Below, piece by piece: positions 24,865 to 36,670 of a stretch of DNA of 64,000 nt. Numbering within the stretch: position 1 is the stretch's first letter; every line of letters starts with the position of its first letter. Source of the DNA: Pelobates cultripes. Lineage: Eukaryota; Chordata; Amphibia; Anura; Pelobatidae. The notes under the pieces were generated by a model that made no database searches, was not told where the DNA came from, and saw only the letters and a list, made by a program, of their open reading frames with translations. The position numbers and the translations under genes were made by a program. Location: assembly GCA_933207985.1 (NCBI GenBank), contig OW240921.1:108117193-108181192 (forward strand), given 5' to 3'.

Positions 24865-25613
24865 CCCTCTTTATTTACAGGCCTACCGTATCGTCGGTAT
24901 CGGCACACCACAACCGACTTGCTCCCTTTACACTATCCTAAGCTTATGCTGGATCCTTACTCCATATACGGCTATTTGCCCCTTACACAAGTATTAAGGC
25001 CGTTTGGCCTGTATTTGTGGGAGGGGCTTAAATTAATTCACTCCCCTATATAAGGGACACCCCTTACCTAACTCATATCGCTTGAGGTCAGCATCAGAAT
25101 GACCCTCCCACCCACTCCTCATTTCAACACTTTCTCTTTTCTTTTCATTTACTTTACTTTCTTACTCCTTGGTGGGCCCTCTTTATTTACAGGCCTACCG
25201 TATCGTCGGTATCGGCACACCACAACCGACTTGCTCCCTTTACACTATCCTAAGCTTATGCTGGATCCTTACTCCATATACGGCTATTTTGCCCCTTACA
25301 CAAGTATTAAGGCAGTTTTGCCTGTATTTGTGGGAGGGGCTTAAAGTAATTCACTCCCCTATATAAGGGACACCCCTTACCTGACTCATATCGCTTGAGG
25401 TCAGCATCAGAATGACCCTCCCACCCACTCCTCATTTCAACACTTTCTCTTTTCTTTCCATTTACTTTACTTTCTTACTCCTTGGTGGGCCCTCTTTATT
25501 TACAGGCCTACCGTATCGTCGGTATCGGCACACCACAACCGACTTGCTCCCTTTATACTATCCTACGCTTATGCTGGATCCTTACTCCATATACGGCTAT
25601 TTGCCCATTACAC
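24865..25613 (+). repeat. tandem terminal repeats (period about 313 bp) of the DIRS-type element
   Basis: About 2.4 units. Each includes gcctaccgtatcgtcggtat, ccatatacggctatt, a TATA-like cccctatataagggacaccc and gcttgaggtcagcatcag. The TATA-like block suggests promoter activity (inference). Confidence 0.85.
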
Positions 25614-25839
25614 AAAAATAAATAAATATATATATTTATTTTTGATTTTTTTTCAGGACAAAAAGGCCTTTCTTTACATACCATTATTTCTATCATGTCA
25701 TATAATTACATTTAAAAAAAAAAAGTGAAAAATAAATTTTTTATTTTTTTTTTACACTTTTACTCATCTACAAAAGCGAATGAAAAAAAACCAAACAAAC
25801 TGCTAAATAGATTATCCCCATGAGCATTGTAAGAGCCCA

Positions 25840-26926
25840 GAATTTTTTGAGTTCAGGGACATCTGTGGGATGCCAAGCATGCTCCCTGACTGTATAGCTA
25901 CCTGGATTGGCATCAATAAATTGGGTAGCGATCTCCTCCCAGATTGTATCCTCTCATGTATTGCATAGGAGAGAAGTCATCCACATTGACATTAATGCCT
26001 GCGCTGGCACTAAAAGGGGGGATGTTGGGCTCAGCTAACCGTGGAAGTACCAGTTCCTCCTCCACATTCGAAGTAGCAGATGAAGCACAACTTCTTTTTG
26101 CAGTCGGCTCACAGACTGATGACGTGTCGCTAAACTGACCTGGGTCAAAATCAGTGTCAGTGGCGTCTGACGCCAAGAAGACATATGCCTCCTCTAAGCT
26201 GTACATGTGCTGCATGTTTCACTAACACACGACCTGACACAAAACAAGCAAATTCCTAACACGCAATCTTTTTTAAATAGACTAAAACAAACAAACTAAA
26301 ACGTTTAGCAGCAATCCCTAAACTAACTCCTGCAAAAAGAATCTAATCGAGATTTGGGGGAAGGAAACTGACTGACTAAAATTTGACGCTCATAAAAAAC
26401 AGACTAAGAAAGTAAAACACAGCTTTTTGAAAGAAAAAAAAAACCCTTAAGGGCAAAAAAAATTAAAAAAAATTACAGACAGTAGAAATGCACTGCTGTA
26501 ACAGGACTTGGCAGGGAAAGGGTTAAAAGGGAATTTTTTTGTAACTTTTTCACAAGTTTTGGAACTTCTAGCAACACTTCAACAAACTGGCTGCAAACTA
26601 TCACCATCTGATCTGTCTCTCTCGTCTCACAAAACGCTACAGAGGAGAGAGGCAGAGATCACTGTCAAAGTAAGTGTTTGTACACCCACTTTGACAGCAA
26701 CCAATTGTGAGCGATCGCGGGTCGCTCACACACCGTAATTGGCTGTTACTATCTGCCTGGGATAGTAACTGCAGATAGTAACAGCGGGATTTTGGCGGAA
26801 GCGATCTCTGATCGCTCCCGCTGCCCGTTTTCCGTTATGGTGGTTCAGGACCATCACCGGTCCTCAAGGGGATGTTACCAATGACGATCCTGAACCGTCA
26901 TCTGTCCTCAAGGGGTCAAACAAAAT
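25840..26926 (-). mobile_element. piggyBac-like remnant with 5' exon of a transposase
   Basis: The minus-strand frame 25913-26215 starts MQHMYSLEEAYVFLASDATD and continues acidic (FDPGQFSDTSS), the look of a piggyBac-derived transposase N-terminus; nothing downstream of it survives. The right end (26825-26926) has nested ggttcaggaccatcaccggt / gacgatcctgaaccgtcatc palindromes with tcctcaagggg ends. Family assignment is tentative. Confidence 0.5.
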
Positions 26927-26942
26927 ACCGGTTTCACCAACC

Positions 26943-27000
26943 TTAGAAACATAGAATGTGACGGCAGATAAGAACCATTCGGCCCATCTAGTCTGCCCTT
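26943..27000 (-). repeat. CR1-like 3' end fragment
   Basis: Short copy of the block at 3985-4055 (acatagaatgtgacggcaga through agtctgccc). Confidence 0.5.
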
Positions 27001-27138
27001 GTTTATCATCAACTCTGCATTCCAGTGCTCAGTCACCTTGACTACTATCCTTCTGCACCCCAGTGCTCCAAGCCAGCCTGCTGCTTCTAACCTCCAAAGG
27101 GGAACCAAAAATTTCACCTTACCTGCCTAGTAGTGAGG

Positions 27139-29900
27139 TGTGACGGAACGCTGGCACTCCGATTGAGTACCTCCGCCAATCGATGCTCCTAGTGCTCGCT
27201 GAGGACTCCAAGCACTCCAACCGACACCATCAGCACTGCAGACCCCACTTCCAACGATGCAACTGCACCGGGGTCTCTGCTGTCTCCACCCACCCTGGAC
27301 CCAAGGCCAGGATCCAGCTTCCAGTGGGTGAACCTCTTTCCCCAGAGAGCAGGAACAGGAACAGGAACAAGCTCTTAGCAGAACTTAGTGATCATACCCT
27401 GGGGAGTATAGTGATTATAGCAATCCCCAGAGTGTATTTCTCCAATCCCCAAAACATGAGCCAAGGCTTAATGCTGGAACAAGACTGATTTACTGGCACA
27501 CAGAACTCACAATTTATGCAACACAAAACTCCTCCTCTGGGCCAGGCTAGATAATTGAATTTCTACAATACACAAAGCTCAATTATCTGCTGGCCAGAAA
27601 TAATACAGTTTCATAAAACACATCACAGGGACCCCAAAACATGCAATAACCCCATAAAAAGTATATCCTTGGAACCGGGGGATCTGGGTGAACCAGTGGC
27701 GTACACATGACCCACGGGGCCCCGGTGCAAAAAAATTGATCCGTGGGCCCCCTCCCCGCGCACGGGCCGGGCCGCAACACATGACGATGGGCACCTGGTC
27801 GCAGAGGTTACAGGGCTGTGACCCCTGCGACCGCGGTATGTACGCCAGTGCATGCAGATGCACACACACTTAAAGGACCACTCTAGGCACCCAGACCACT
27901 TCAGCTTAATGAAGTGGTCTGGGTGCCAGGTCCAGCTAGGGTTAACCCATTTTTTTCATAAACATAGCAGTTTCAGAGAAACTGCTATGTTTCTGAATGG
28001 GTTAAGCCTTCCCCTATTTCCTCTAGCAGCTGTCTCATTGACAGCCGCTAGAGGCGCTTGCGTGCTTCTCACTGTGATTTTCACAGTGAGAGCACGCCAG
28101 CGTCCATAGGAAAGCATTATGAATGCTTTCCTGTGTGACCCGACTGGGCTCTTGGCGGCGCAGTTCGCGCAGCGTGTATACAGCCCGGCGAGGGGAAGGA
28201 TCAGGAGGAGGAAGAGCTCTCGCCCGAAAGCGCTGGAAAAGATAAGTTTTGCCTTTTCAGAAACAGCGAGAGAGGAGTCCCCTAAAGGACCACTATAGTG
28301 CCTGTTTTTCCTGGCACTATAATTGAGATCCTTTAAGACTTCCACTACAGACACCCAGATCACATCAGCTCAATGAAGTTGTCTGGGTGTCCGCGTCCTC
28401 TAGTTTTAACCCTCCAGCTGAAAACATAGCAGTTTCAGAGAAACTGCTATGTTTCACTGAGGGTTAATCCAGCCTCTAGTGGCTGTCTCACTGACAGCCG
28501 CCAGAGGAGCACACTGAACGTCCATAGGAAAGCATTGAGTAATGCTTTCCTATGGGCGGTTTGAATGCGTGCGCGGTCGCATTTGGAGCTGAGAGGCTGA
28601 GGGATCCCCAGCGCCAAGGGAGTCCGGCGCTGGAGAAAGGTAAGTGCTGAAGACACACACACTCTCACTTACAGACGCATACACACTAGCTAACAGACAC
28701 ACACATTTACTGACAGAGACACACTCAGCGACAGACATACATACACACTCACAAAACATACACTCTCATTGACAAACACACACTCACTAACAGACATCAA
28801 ACAGACTCACTAACACACACACTCAGTAAGACACACACAGTAACACACTCACTGACACTCACTAGCAGACACACACACTCTCACACTCACTCTCACACTC
28901 ACTCTCACATTCACTCTCACACTCACTCTCACTCTCACACACTAACACATGTTTTTTTTATTTTTATTTAATCTCCCCAGCCTCATTACCTTTTGGAGTG
29001 CTGGGGGGATTATTCCCTGGGGTCCAGTGGTGCTGCTGCTGGGCTCCTGGGCGGGTGGCCGGTCGGGCAGGCAGGCGGGCGCGCGAGGGAGCACTCAGTG
29101 CTTCCTCTTCAGCTCCCTCGCGCGCCATGTAGGGATGCCGGCGCCGGAAGATGACGTCATCTTCCGGCTCCGGTATCAATCGCGATGCCTTGAGGGAAGC
29201 TGAAGAGGAAGCTTGTTGCTCCCTCGTAGCGCCCTGCCTGCTGACCCGGCCACCGCCCTTCCGGAGGTCAACAGGGCCAGCCTCGGGGAGGGGCCTGGGG
29301 TGGCGCCTCCTGGAGGCCCCTGGAGAGGAGGCTGGCCTGTGGCTACATACCCGGTCGCGGGAAGCGGCCGGGGCCCTGGTGGGCGGGCCTGGTCGCAGCG
29401 AACCCTGGTATGTCGCCACTGGGGTGAGACCACATATCAAATTCACCCAGATCAGTTCAGTACTGGAGATACAGTTTAATGCAGATTCTGCAGAACATAT
29501 ACAGGCTAAATGAAAAACAATCACTGTATAATGTGTCCGGCACCAGCATAAGTCTGAAACCACTGCCGATGTCTCCTGTACACCAAATACTGGCGAGATG
29601 GCACCGTGTTGAAAAGTCCAAACAGTGTCTGTGAGTTAAAATGGCCGCCATCCATTGTTCTCACCATGTGCTTCATCCATTGTTCTCACCATGTGCCTCT
29701 GATACAGGAAATGGTGGCCACCAGTAACTCCACAGTATGTCCCCAGATGGTTCTTAAAGGGCCAGCAGCAGCACAACACAAATCCATTATGCCCAAATCA
29801 TGTCTTTAAAGGGCAATACATCCCAGGGGCCATAGTCACAGGGCAAGAGGCGGGCAAGCAGTCCTCTCCAGGCACAAGTGGCGAAGGGCACTTCGTCACA
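27139..29900 (+). mobile_element. solo LTR interrupted by a composite MITE
   Basis: Starts tgtgacggaacgctgg and ends cacttcgtcaca. Flanks tgagg and ggagg are a probable 5-bp duplication with one mismatch. The LTR body is 27139-27693 plus 29422-29900 and matches the other solo LTRs (gaccaggatccagcttccagt-like segment, cacccagatcagtt). Confidence 0.75.
27694..29421. mobile_element. composite MITE nested in the LTR, 8-bp target duplication
   Basis: Ends cagtggcgtacaca and atgtcgccactg. Flanking gggtgaac (27686-27693) and gggtgaga (29422-29429) are an 8-bp duplication with one difference. A complete small unit with its own inverted ends sits at 27694-27852. The interior has the hairpin gcacccagaccacttcagc / tgaagtggtctgggtgcc and a CA-rich tract (about 28650-28945). 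Same family as 8107-9181. Confidence 0.75.
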
Positions 29901-30107
29901 GGAGGGTTTATTCCCACTGCTGGAGCTGATTACCTGCAGCTGAGCAGTGGGTTGGAGACAGTCCAAAACCCTGGCCTGAACCTTATTTCTCTGTGTTGTA
30001 TATAAACTGAGGAGTGGAGCTCTGGCCTGCCCTACTCACCGAATGTTCCACCCCAGGGGCCCATATCTAAACATTCATACAACACATACTCCCACTGGGG
30101 TTAAATG

Positions 30108-30720
30108 TAGACATGTGCAATTCGTTTCGGTCCGAATGTGAATTCGGACGAATTACGGGCAGATACATTTTCTGAAGTTCTGAAATTACAGAATTGCCGA
30201 AGTTCCGAAGCACAGTATTGCCACAGTAAGTACTAATATACCTACCCAGTGAAAGAAGGAGAATGTTACTGTATACAATTTTAAATAAAAAGTATACAAA
30301 CATAGCCAGGATTCAGCTGTAAGCATTTGCAACACTTACAACAATCAAGTAACACACATTCATATAAAATGTAAGTTACTTAGCCAGTCAGTGTAATGAC
30401 AGGAATGAATAAGTAGATAACTCCCTAATTCCCACAGTATTAGGGAGCTATCTACTAAAAGGCTGAAAGACCTATATTGGTCTTTCAGCCAAATTTACTA
30501 ATACTAAATAAAGATTACTTAGTATTAGTAAATTATGACCCTACTCGCTATACCGCGAGTAGGGGCATGTCTATTAAACAGTGAGCCAGGGGGGAGGACA
30601 TTAGGTCCCCCCCCTTATTCTAATTTAGGGCCCCCACCCACTGCTCTGGGGTGGGGGGCCAGGTGGGAGGACATTAGGTCCCCCCCCCCCTTTTAGTATT
30701 TACAGCCCCCACCCACCACT
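30108..30720. repeat. foldback-type repeat, one end plus hairpin module
   Basis: Starts with tagacatgtgcaattcgttt, whose reverse complement closes 40868. It carries the module ctccctaattcccac / tattagggagctat, the palindrome gtctttcagcc / ggctgaaagac, and ctactcgctataccgcgagt. The same module occurs at 38135-38320 and inverted at 55890-56110. Right side lost in the minisatellite. Confidence 0.6.
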
Positions 30721-30721
30721 C

Positions 30722-31190
30722 AGGGTTCATTGTGGCTGTAATTATCTTGTGTTACTGCTAATGATGTGTGTAATGTTATGCTTGTTCACTGTGGCTGTGA
30801 TTGTGTTGTGTTACTGTTAATGATGTCTGTAATGTTATGCTTGTTCACTGTGGCTGTGATTGTGTTGTGTTACTGTTAATGATGTCTGTAATGTTATGCT
30901 TGTTCACTGTGGCTGTGATTGTGTTGTGTTACTGTTAATGATGTCTGTAATGTTATGCTTGTTCACTGTGGCTGTAATTGTCTTGTGTGTTACTGTTAAT
31001 GATGTCTGTAATGTTATGCTTGTTCACTATAGCTGTAATTGTCTTGTGTGTTACTGTTAATGATGTCTGTAATGTTATGCTTGTTCGCTGTGGCTGTGAT
31101 TGTGTTGTGTTACTGTTAATGATGTCTGTAATGTTATGCTTGTTCACTATGTGTTCATTGTGGCTGTGATTGTGTTGTATTATGATGAAT
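30722..31190. repeat. 59-61-bp minisatellite
   Basis: About 7-8 units of ttgttcactgtggctgtgat followed by tgtgttgtgttactgttaat and gatgtctgtaatgttatgc. It lies just 5' of the ACAP-like exon. The reading frames here are repeat artefacts. Confidence 0.9.
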
Positions 31191-31232
31191 ATTACATTTT
31201 TGAAAATTGCATGATGTTTTGTTTTTGCGCAG

Positions 31233-31333
31233 GATGTTCTAACTGTTGTGGTGGTTGATCTTCGACTCTGTGCAGTAAAATTGTGTCCTGATGCTGACAG
31301 ACGGTTTTGTTTTGAAGTTGTTTCACCAGCAAA
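31233..31333 (+). CDS. orphan exon: end of an ACAP1-type PH domain
   Basis: 101-nt exon between acceptor tttttgcgcag and donor gtgagt. It reads LRLCAVKLCPDADRRFCFEV followed by VSPAK, split in phase 2. This matches the C-terminal half of the PH domain of ACAP ArfGAPs (ACAP1-3), and VKLCPD points to ACAP1. In that family the PH domain binds phosphoinositides and sits before the ArfGAP and ankyrin domains. No BAR, ArfGAP or ankyrin exon was seen nearby; the next PH exon could be in the 747-N gap 173 bp downstream. It may be part of a real gene, a duplicated exon or a misplaced contig end. Confidence 0.65.
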
Positions 31334-32252
31334 GTGAGTAATTACTCTATACATGTGGCAGAGACAGGGTTGCGAATTGACCAGAGACTTTAACCTAAAA
31401 ATATATTTGATAACCCCTCCTATATGCATACATATTACTTGAAGCCCAGCTGTAAACTATAAAGTGCCAAATGTTACTAGTTACTACTTCATACACAGAA
31501 ATGATNNNNNNNNNNNNNNNNNNNNNNNNNNNNNNNNNNNNNNNNNNNNNNNNNNNNNNNNNNNNNNNNNNNNNNNNNNNNNNNNNNNNNNNNNNNNNNN
31601 NNNNNNNNNNNNNNNNNNNNNNNNNNNNNNNNNNNNNNNNNNNNNNNNNNNNNNNNNNNNNNNNNNNNNNNNNNNNNNNNNNNNNNNNNNNNNNNNNNNN
31701 NNNNNNNNNNNNNNNNNNNNNNNNNNNNNNNNNNNNNNNNNNNNNNNNNNNNNNNNNNNNNNNNNNNNNNNNNNNNNNNNNNNNNNNNNNNNNNNNNNNN
31801 NNNNNNNNNNNNNNNNNNNNNNNNNNNNNNNNNNNNNNNNNNNNNNNNNNNNNNNNNNNNNNNNNNNNNNNNNNNNNNNNNNNNNNNNNNNNNNNNNNNN
31901 NNNNNNNNNNNNNNNNNNNNNNNNNNNNNNNNNNNNNNNNNNNNNNNNNNNNNNNNNNNNNNNNNNNNNNNNNNNNNNNNNNNNNNNNNNNNNNNNNNNN
32001 NNNNNNNNNNNNNNNNNNNNNNNNNNNNNNNNNNNNNNNNNNNNNNNNNNNNNNNNNNNNNNNNNNNNNNNNNNNNNNNNNNNNNNNNNNNNNNNNNNNN
32101 NNNNNNNNNNNNNNNNNNNNNNNNNNNNNNNNNNNNNNNNNNNNNNNNNNNNNNNNNNNNNNNNNNNNNNNNNNNNNNNNNNNNNNNNNNNNNNNNNNNN
32201 NNNNNNNNNNNNNNNNNNNNNNNNNNNNNNNNNNNNNNNNNNNNNNNNNNNN

Positions 32253-32360
32253 TATGGGGAGCAGTATGGGGGCAATGTGTGTCTATGGGGAGCAGTATGG
32301 GGGGCAATGTGTGTGTATGGGGGCAGTATGGGGGGACTGTCACTGGAGGATGTTGCTGGG
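32253..32360. repeat. tandem repeat at the right edge of the large N gap
   Basis: Units of about 31 bp built on tatggggagcagtatggggg. The repeat probably extends into the gap and may have caused it. Long reading frames spanning the Ns are artefacts. Confidence 0.75.
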
Positions 32361-32679
32361 GGTCAGGCAGCCATCTTCTGCAGCAGCATGGTCTGCTGCT
32401 TTACGGCGGGGGCGGGGCTTATCTGCGGGAGGTGGGGCTTCATTCGGGGGTGGGGCCTGTGCCAGGGAGCCAATCAGTGCTCCCTCCAGCTACAGACAGC
32501 CCCCAGCACCTCTCTCCTGCATTCCCTCAGGCTGTAACAGGCTGTTACAGTCTGAGGGAAGCCCATGGCCAGCAATTTGCCGGCATTTGGGGGGGCCCAA
32601 AGGGGGGTACAGCATGATGTAGGGGGTGCCATGGCCCCCTCTGCCCCCCCCCAGCGACGCCACTGTGTAGCCTCCATCC

Positions 32680-33060
32680 TCCCCTGACCTCAATCCTATT
32701 GAGAACCTTTGGAGCATCCTCAAGCAAAAGATCTATAAGGGTGGGAGGCAGTTTACATCTAGCAGCTCTGGGAGGCTATTCTGACATCTTGCAAACAAAT
32801 TCAAGCAGAAACTGTCCAAAAACTCACAAGTTCAATGGATGCAAGACTTGTGAAGCTGCTATCAAATAAGGGGTCCTATGTTAAAATGTAACGTGACCTG
32901 TTAAAATGTTTAAAAAGTTAAAATGTTGTTATAAGTTTGATTGAAATAGCTTTTGATTTCAGTAAATATGCTGCAAACACAACAAATTAAAATTTTCAGT
33001 TCTTTACAAACTATAAAGTGTTTTGAAACTTACTGTGCGTAATAATTTGGAATAGTGCAT
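32680..33060 (+). pseudogene. Tc1-like transposase 3' relic
   Basis: Reads PDLNPIENLWSILKQKIYKG at about 32683-32745, the block around the last catalytic acid of Tc1/mariner transposases, followed by stops. The preceding GC-rich segment (32360-32665, ends cagcgacgccactg) is an unrelated MITE half. Confidence 0.8.
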
Positions 33061-34149
33061 TGTAAGTTTTTTATGTTTAAAAAAAATACTGTTATCATTA
33101 GGAGGTTTGTTCAATAAAATTTGAATTGTACTCTTAATAGTTGATAACATGAGAATGACTGTTATTTACATCAATTATTTAGGTAAATTAGAAAAATATA
33201 ATTTGCATAATAATTTAAAACAGGGTGTAATTACCAATGCTAACCTATGACAGGTAGTTAACTTAAATGTATGAGTCTAATTAAGCTCTGATCCAAAGCA
33301 ACCAGTCCACATTTCAAGCAGATACTATACAATACCAGTTTGACTCGATATGCTCATATTAAAAGTTGTCGCACTGCCTAACGTTTCATCTCTATAACGT
33401 CCTGCTTCAGCACCCACATGCACAGTTAAACTGTTCCATGGTTATCTTCCGCTATCATATTGTGCCTCAGCGTCTGCAAACTTTATTTTTAAGCTCCCAC
33501 ATACACAACGTTGCAACGTATTCAGTACTAATGATAACCTACGACAGGTAGCTCACTTAAATATATAGGCCTCATTTGGGTCGGACCCAATGCAACCAGT
33601 CACCATTCCAGTCACCATTCCGGGTGACCACTGTACAATACTCATTTGACAATACTCGCTCATATTAATGGCTATAGTTATGATTAACATTACATTGCTA
33701 TAATTACCCGCTTCAGCACACACGTGTAAAATCAACCTGCTCTGGGGTTATCTTCTGCTACCATAAGGTGCCTCTGAGTAGGCAAATTTGAATTTTTTGC
33801 TACTATATACACAGTGCTGCGAAATATTCTGCATTCTGAAACGCAATATGTTACCTAAAGTTCTGTTTTACCTTATGCAACTTGACTAAGACTCTTCTAA
33901 GGCGACAATGTGCATTCACCCTAAAGCAATCCCAAAGAATATGTTGACTAATATCTATGCACCCAGAAAATGTATATGTTTAATAACATGTTTGCACTCA
34001 AAATAAAAAACGATTTAATACAAAATCCTTACCTGGAAATTATAGACCTGTGAGCTTAACTTCTGTGACTGGGAAATAGTGGCGTCACACTATACAATCC
34101 ATTGATTGGCGGACAGGATTTGCCGTGAATGCTCACGACAAATGACATG

Positions 34150-34942
34150 CTAGGCATTTGGTCTAAACCCCGCATGGCCCCTGGCGGTCCGACTTGCAGT
34201 GGAAATGCTTACCTGAATAGGCTGGACCATTCTAACCCTTCCGAACTGTACTGACCCGAACCATACCGCTCGGTAGAAACGAGGCATAAGATAATGTCTA
34301 GCTGCTGGGTACATTTTGGATGTCACAGGTCTGTTTCTGACCGTTTGAGCAGACACATGCACATTTGTGGCTTGCTGGAGGTCATTTTGCAGTGCTCTGG
34401 CAGTGCTCCTCCTGTTCCTCCTTTCACAACGGCGGAGGTAGCGGTCCTGCTGCTGGGTTGTTGCCCTCCTACGGCCTCCTCCACGTCTTCTGATGTACTG
34501 GCCTGTCTCCTGGTAGCGCCTCCATGCTCTGGACACTACGCTGACAGACACAGCAAACCTTCTTGTCACAGCTCGCATTGATGTGCCATCCTGGATGAGC
34601 TGCACTACCTGAGCCATTTGTGTGGGTTGTAGACTCTGTCTCATGCTACCACTAGAGTGAAAGCACCGCCAGTATTGAAAAATGACCAAAACATCAGCCA
34701 AGAAGCATAGGAACTGAGAAGTGGTCTGTGGTCACCATCTGCAGATCCACTCCTTTATTGGTGGTGTCTTGCTAATTGCCTATAATTTCCACCTGTTGTC
34801 TATCCCATTTGCACAACAGTATGTGGAATGAATTGTCACTTAGTGTTGCTTCCTAAGTGGACAGTTTGATTTCACAGAAGTGTGATTGACTTGGAGTTAC
34901 ATTGTGTTGTTTAAGTGTAACCTTTATTTTTTTTGAGCAGTG
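34150..34942 (-). pseudogene. Tc1-like element, transposase N-terminus only
   Basis: The minus-strand frame contains [20 protein letters not shown], then [18 protein letters not shown] and a basic Arg-rich linker: the paired helix-turn-helix DNA-binding part of a Tc1 transposase. The catalytic domain is missing after about VSAQTVRNR. The terminus tttttttgagcagtg, next to TA, is at 34928-34944. Confidence 0.8.
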
Positions 34943-34948
34943 TATGTA

Positions 34949-34988
<40 letters not shown>

Positions 34989-35270
34989 ACCACTGTAATG
35001 CATATTTCAAGATTTCAAGTTGTAGTATGAGAAATCTTTTTTGGGGACAAAAACTCGAGAAACCATGTTTCCACAACTATTCCCAGCTTGACATTTAAAT
35101 GCGCAAAGACAGGTATCGTGTTTCAAACTTCATACGTTTGGATCATAGCCCCAAAGGAATCTGCGGAAATGTGGTATCATGCTCTCGATCTACCAATAAT
35201 TGCCCACTGAAAAAAAGAGTACACACCATATGTACTTTTTAATAGGCTGACTTTTTATTGGTGGTGGAAG

Positions 35271-36670
35271 TGTCCCTTTAGTGACCTTTCCTAGAGATTT
35301 TCCTCTTTTCCCCATACTCTTCTCTCAGTATCTAGACAAAATAAATATGTTATAATTCTAGACTTTGGGTACAGCTGGTCCACAAAATTATTAAAGTAAA
35401 TTTTAGGTGTGGTATGAGCATAGCTATAACAACAACAACGCATGGAGAGACAACATAAATATGATAGAACACTACGTGCAAATTCTCCCAGGCACTTTCC
35501 CTCAAGTGCCCTAACAGCTATGATCATAGCTAAACATGGTTCCTTCATTAAAGTAAATTGGCCACAAAGGCCTTGAAATACTGATACACTGTTATGACAA
35601 TACCAGTTTAACCAGGACATAACGCTGCTTTGTGTACTGCAACTGCAGAGTCTTTGATAAGCTACATATTGCTGCCTTAATATCCTTACTGCACACAAAG
35701 ACACACGAAGCTTTAAGTTAATTTGTAAAAATGCATTTTTTTCATCCCACAGTTTATTCACTTTATTTTCCTATTATCTTAATTTTTTTTTTTAAATCAA
35801 TGACTGTTGCAACCTTTATGCATTTTTCAATGTGTGTTCTCTTAAAACAGATCATAGAAAATGGTATACAATGAAATCCATTTTAAAACATACAATACAT
35901 TTACAATTATACATTTTGTGAATGGGTATTAAGTTTTAATTTTATTGGTAATTAATGCCAAGATTTAAATTGTGAAAAAAATATTATTAGTTGTCGTAGT
36001 CTAATAATTTAGTAATATAAAAGTAGAAATTCCACAACCGACAAAATTGATCTTGACAGTCTTTCTCAAAAACTTACAATCTAAAAAAATGCTCTTCCAA
36101 AGATACGTGTGATGAATATTGCACAGGAGGATGGTATCATTCATCCTGGAGCTACCCTGTCTCTACTTGTCTCAAATCATTACATACTAGAAATAACTTG
36201 TTCCAACAAAAAATGAATAGGGTTAAATTTGACAAAATTAATTATGTGTATGTATCGATTTTTCAAGCCATATTTAGTAGAAACAATGTTAAATTGTCAG
36301 CATTCACATCCTGACAACTTTGCTGTAGCTGTAATACCGGCCCACCAGAGATGTCACTCGGCTGTTGTAGCATTCACTTCCCGGGTGCCTGTGTCAATTT
36401 CACCCATATTGTGTGTGCTGTATGTGCATGTCACATGTACAACTTGGACAGAGCTCTCGTATAAGTGCAGATCGTGTAGACCAAGTTAGTGGATCCTGAT
36501 TCAAAGTATTTTCCTGGTGAAGGAGGGTCTGCCTAATACTGTGCTGTGCAAATGTCAATAGCATTAATAATCTTAAACAATTAATATTATTATGTTTTTC
36601 CATTTCTTTATTAATAATTCTATTTAAAGCATTTTCTGTATAATACATTATGAAAAGAAGGGATTCATTT
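35271..36670 (-). other. 3' untranslated/flanking segment of NNMT-like copy 1
   Basis: No coding. The segment is recognisably paralogous to 54010-54322 plus 56701-56770 and to 62497-62660 plus 62940-63910. Shared blocks include tacagctggtccaca / tacggctggtccacaatg, ttaaccaggacataa, gacagtc...cttacaatctaaa and gcccaccagag / acccaccagac. It lies directly after the last NNMT-like coding exon on the minus strand. Confidence 0.75.

Larger units (their letters stand above)
19218..25613 (+). mobile_element. decayed DIRS/Ngaro-type tyrosine-recombinase retrotransposon
   Basis: Left terminal repeat (A) is 19218-19328 (gtattaaggc to cagaatg). The right side carries B (from 24865), A (from 24991), B, A, B: terminal segments arranged as split direct repeats, with the last B ending at ttacaca exactly where A would begin. 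This arrangement defines DIRS/Ngaro elements. Between them lie a roughly 95-bp tandem array, RT-like and RNase H-like remnants around 23.1-24.1 kb and recombinase-like remnants at 24.15-24.78 kb. Many stops and frameshifts: dead. DIRS versus Ngaro is not settled; I see no clear methyltransferase domain between RT and recombinase. Confidence 0.7.

Noticed and set aside
29151..29563. GC-rich frames of 120-199 codons on both strands
   Set aside because: Open only because of high GC within the composite MITE; Pro/Arg/Ala-rich shadow frames.
30860..31429. Val/Cys-rich and antisense repeat proteins
   Set aside because: Produced by the 59-61-bp minisatellite.
31464..32622. Very long reading frames (260-380 codons) on both strands
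   Set aside because: They are almost entirely translated Ns of the assembly gap 31506-32252; only the tandem-repeat edge is real sequence.
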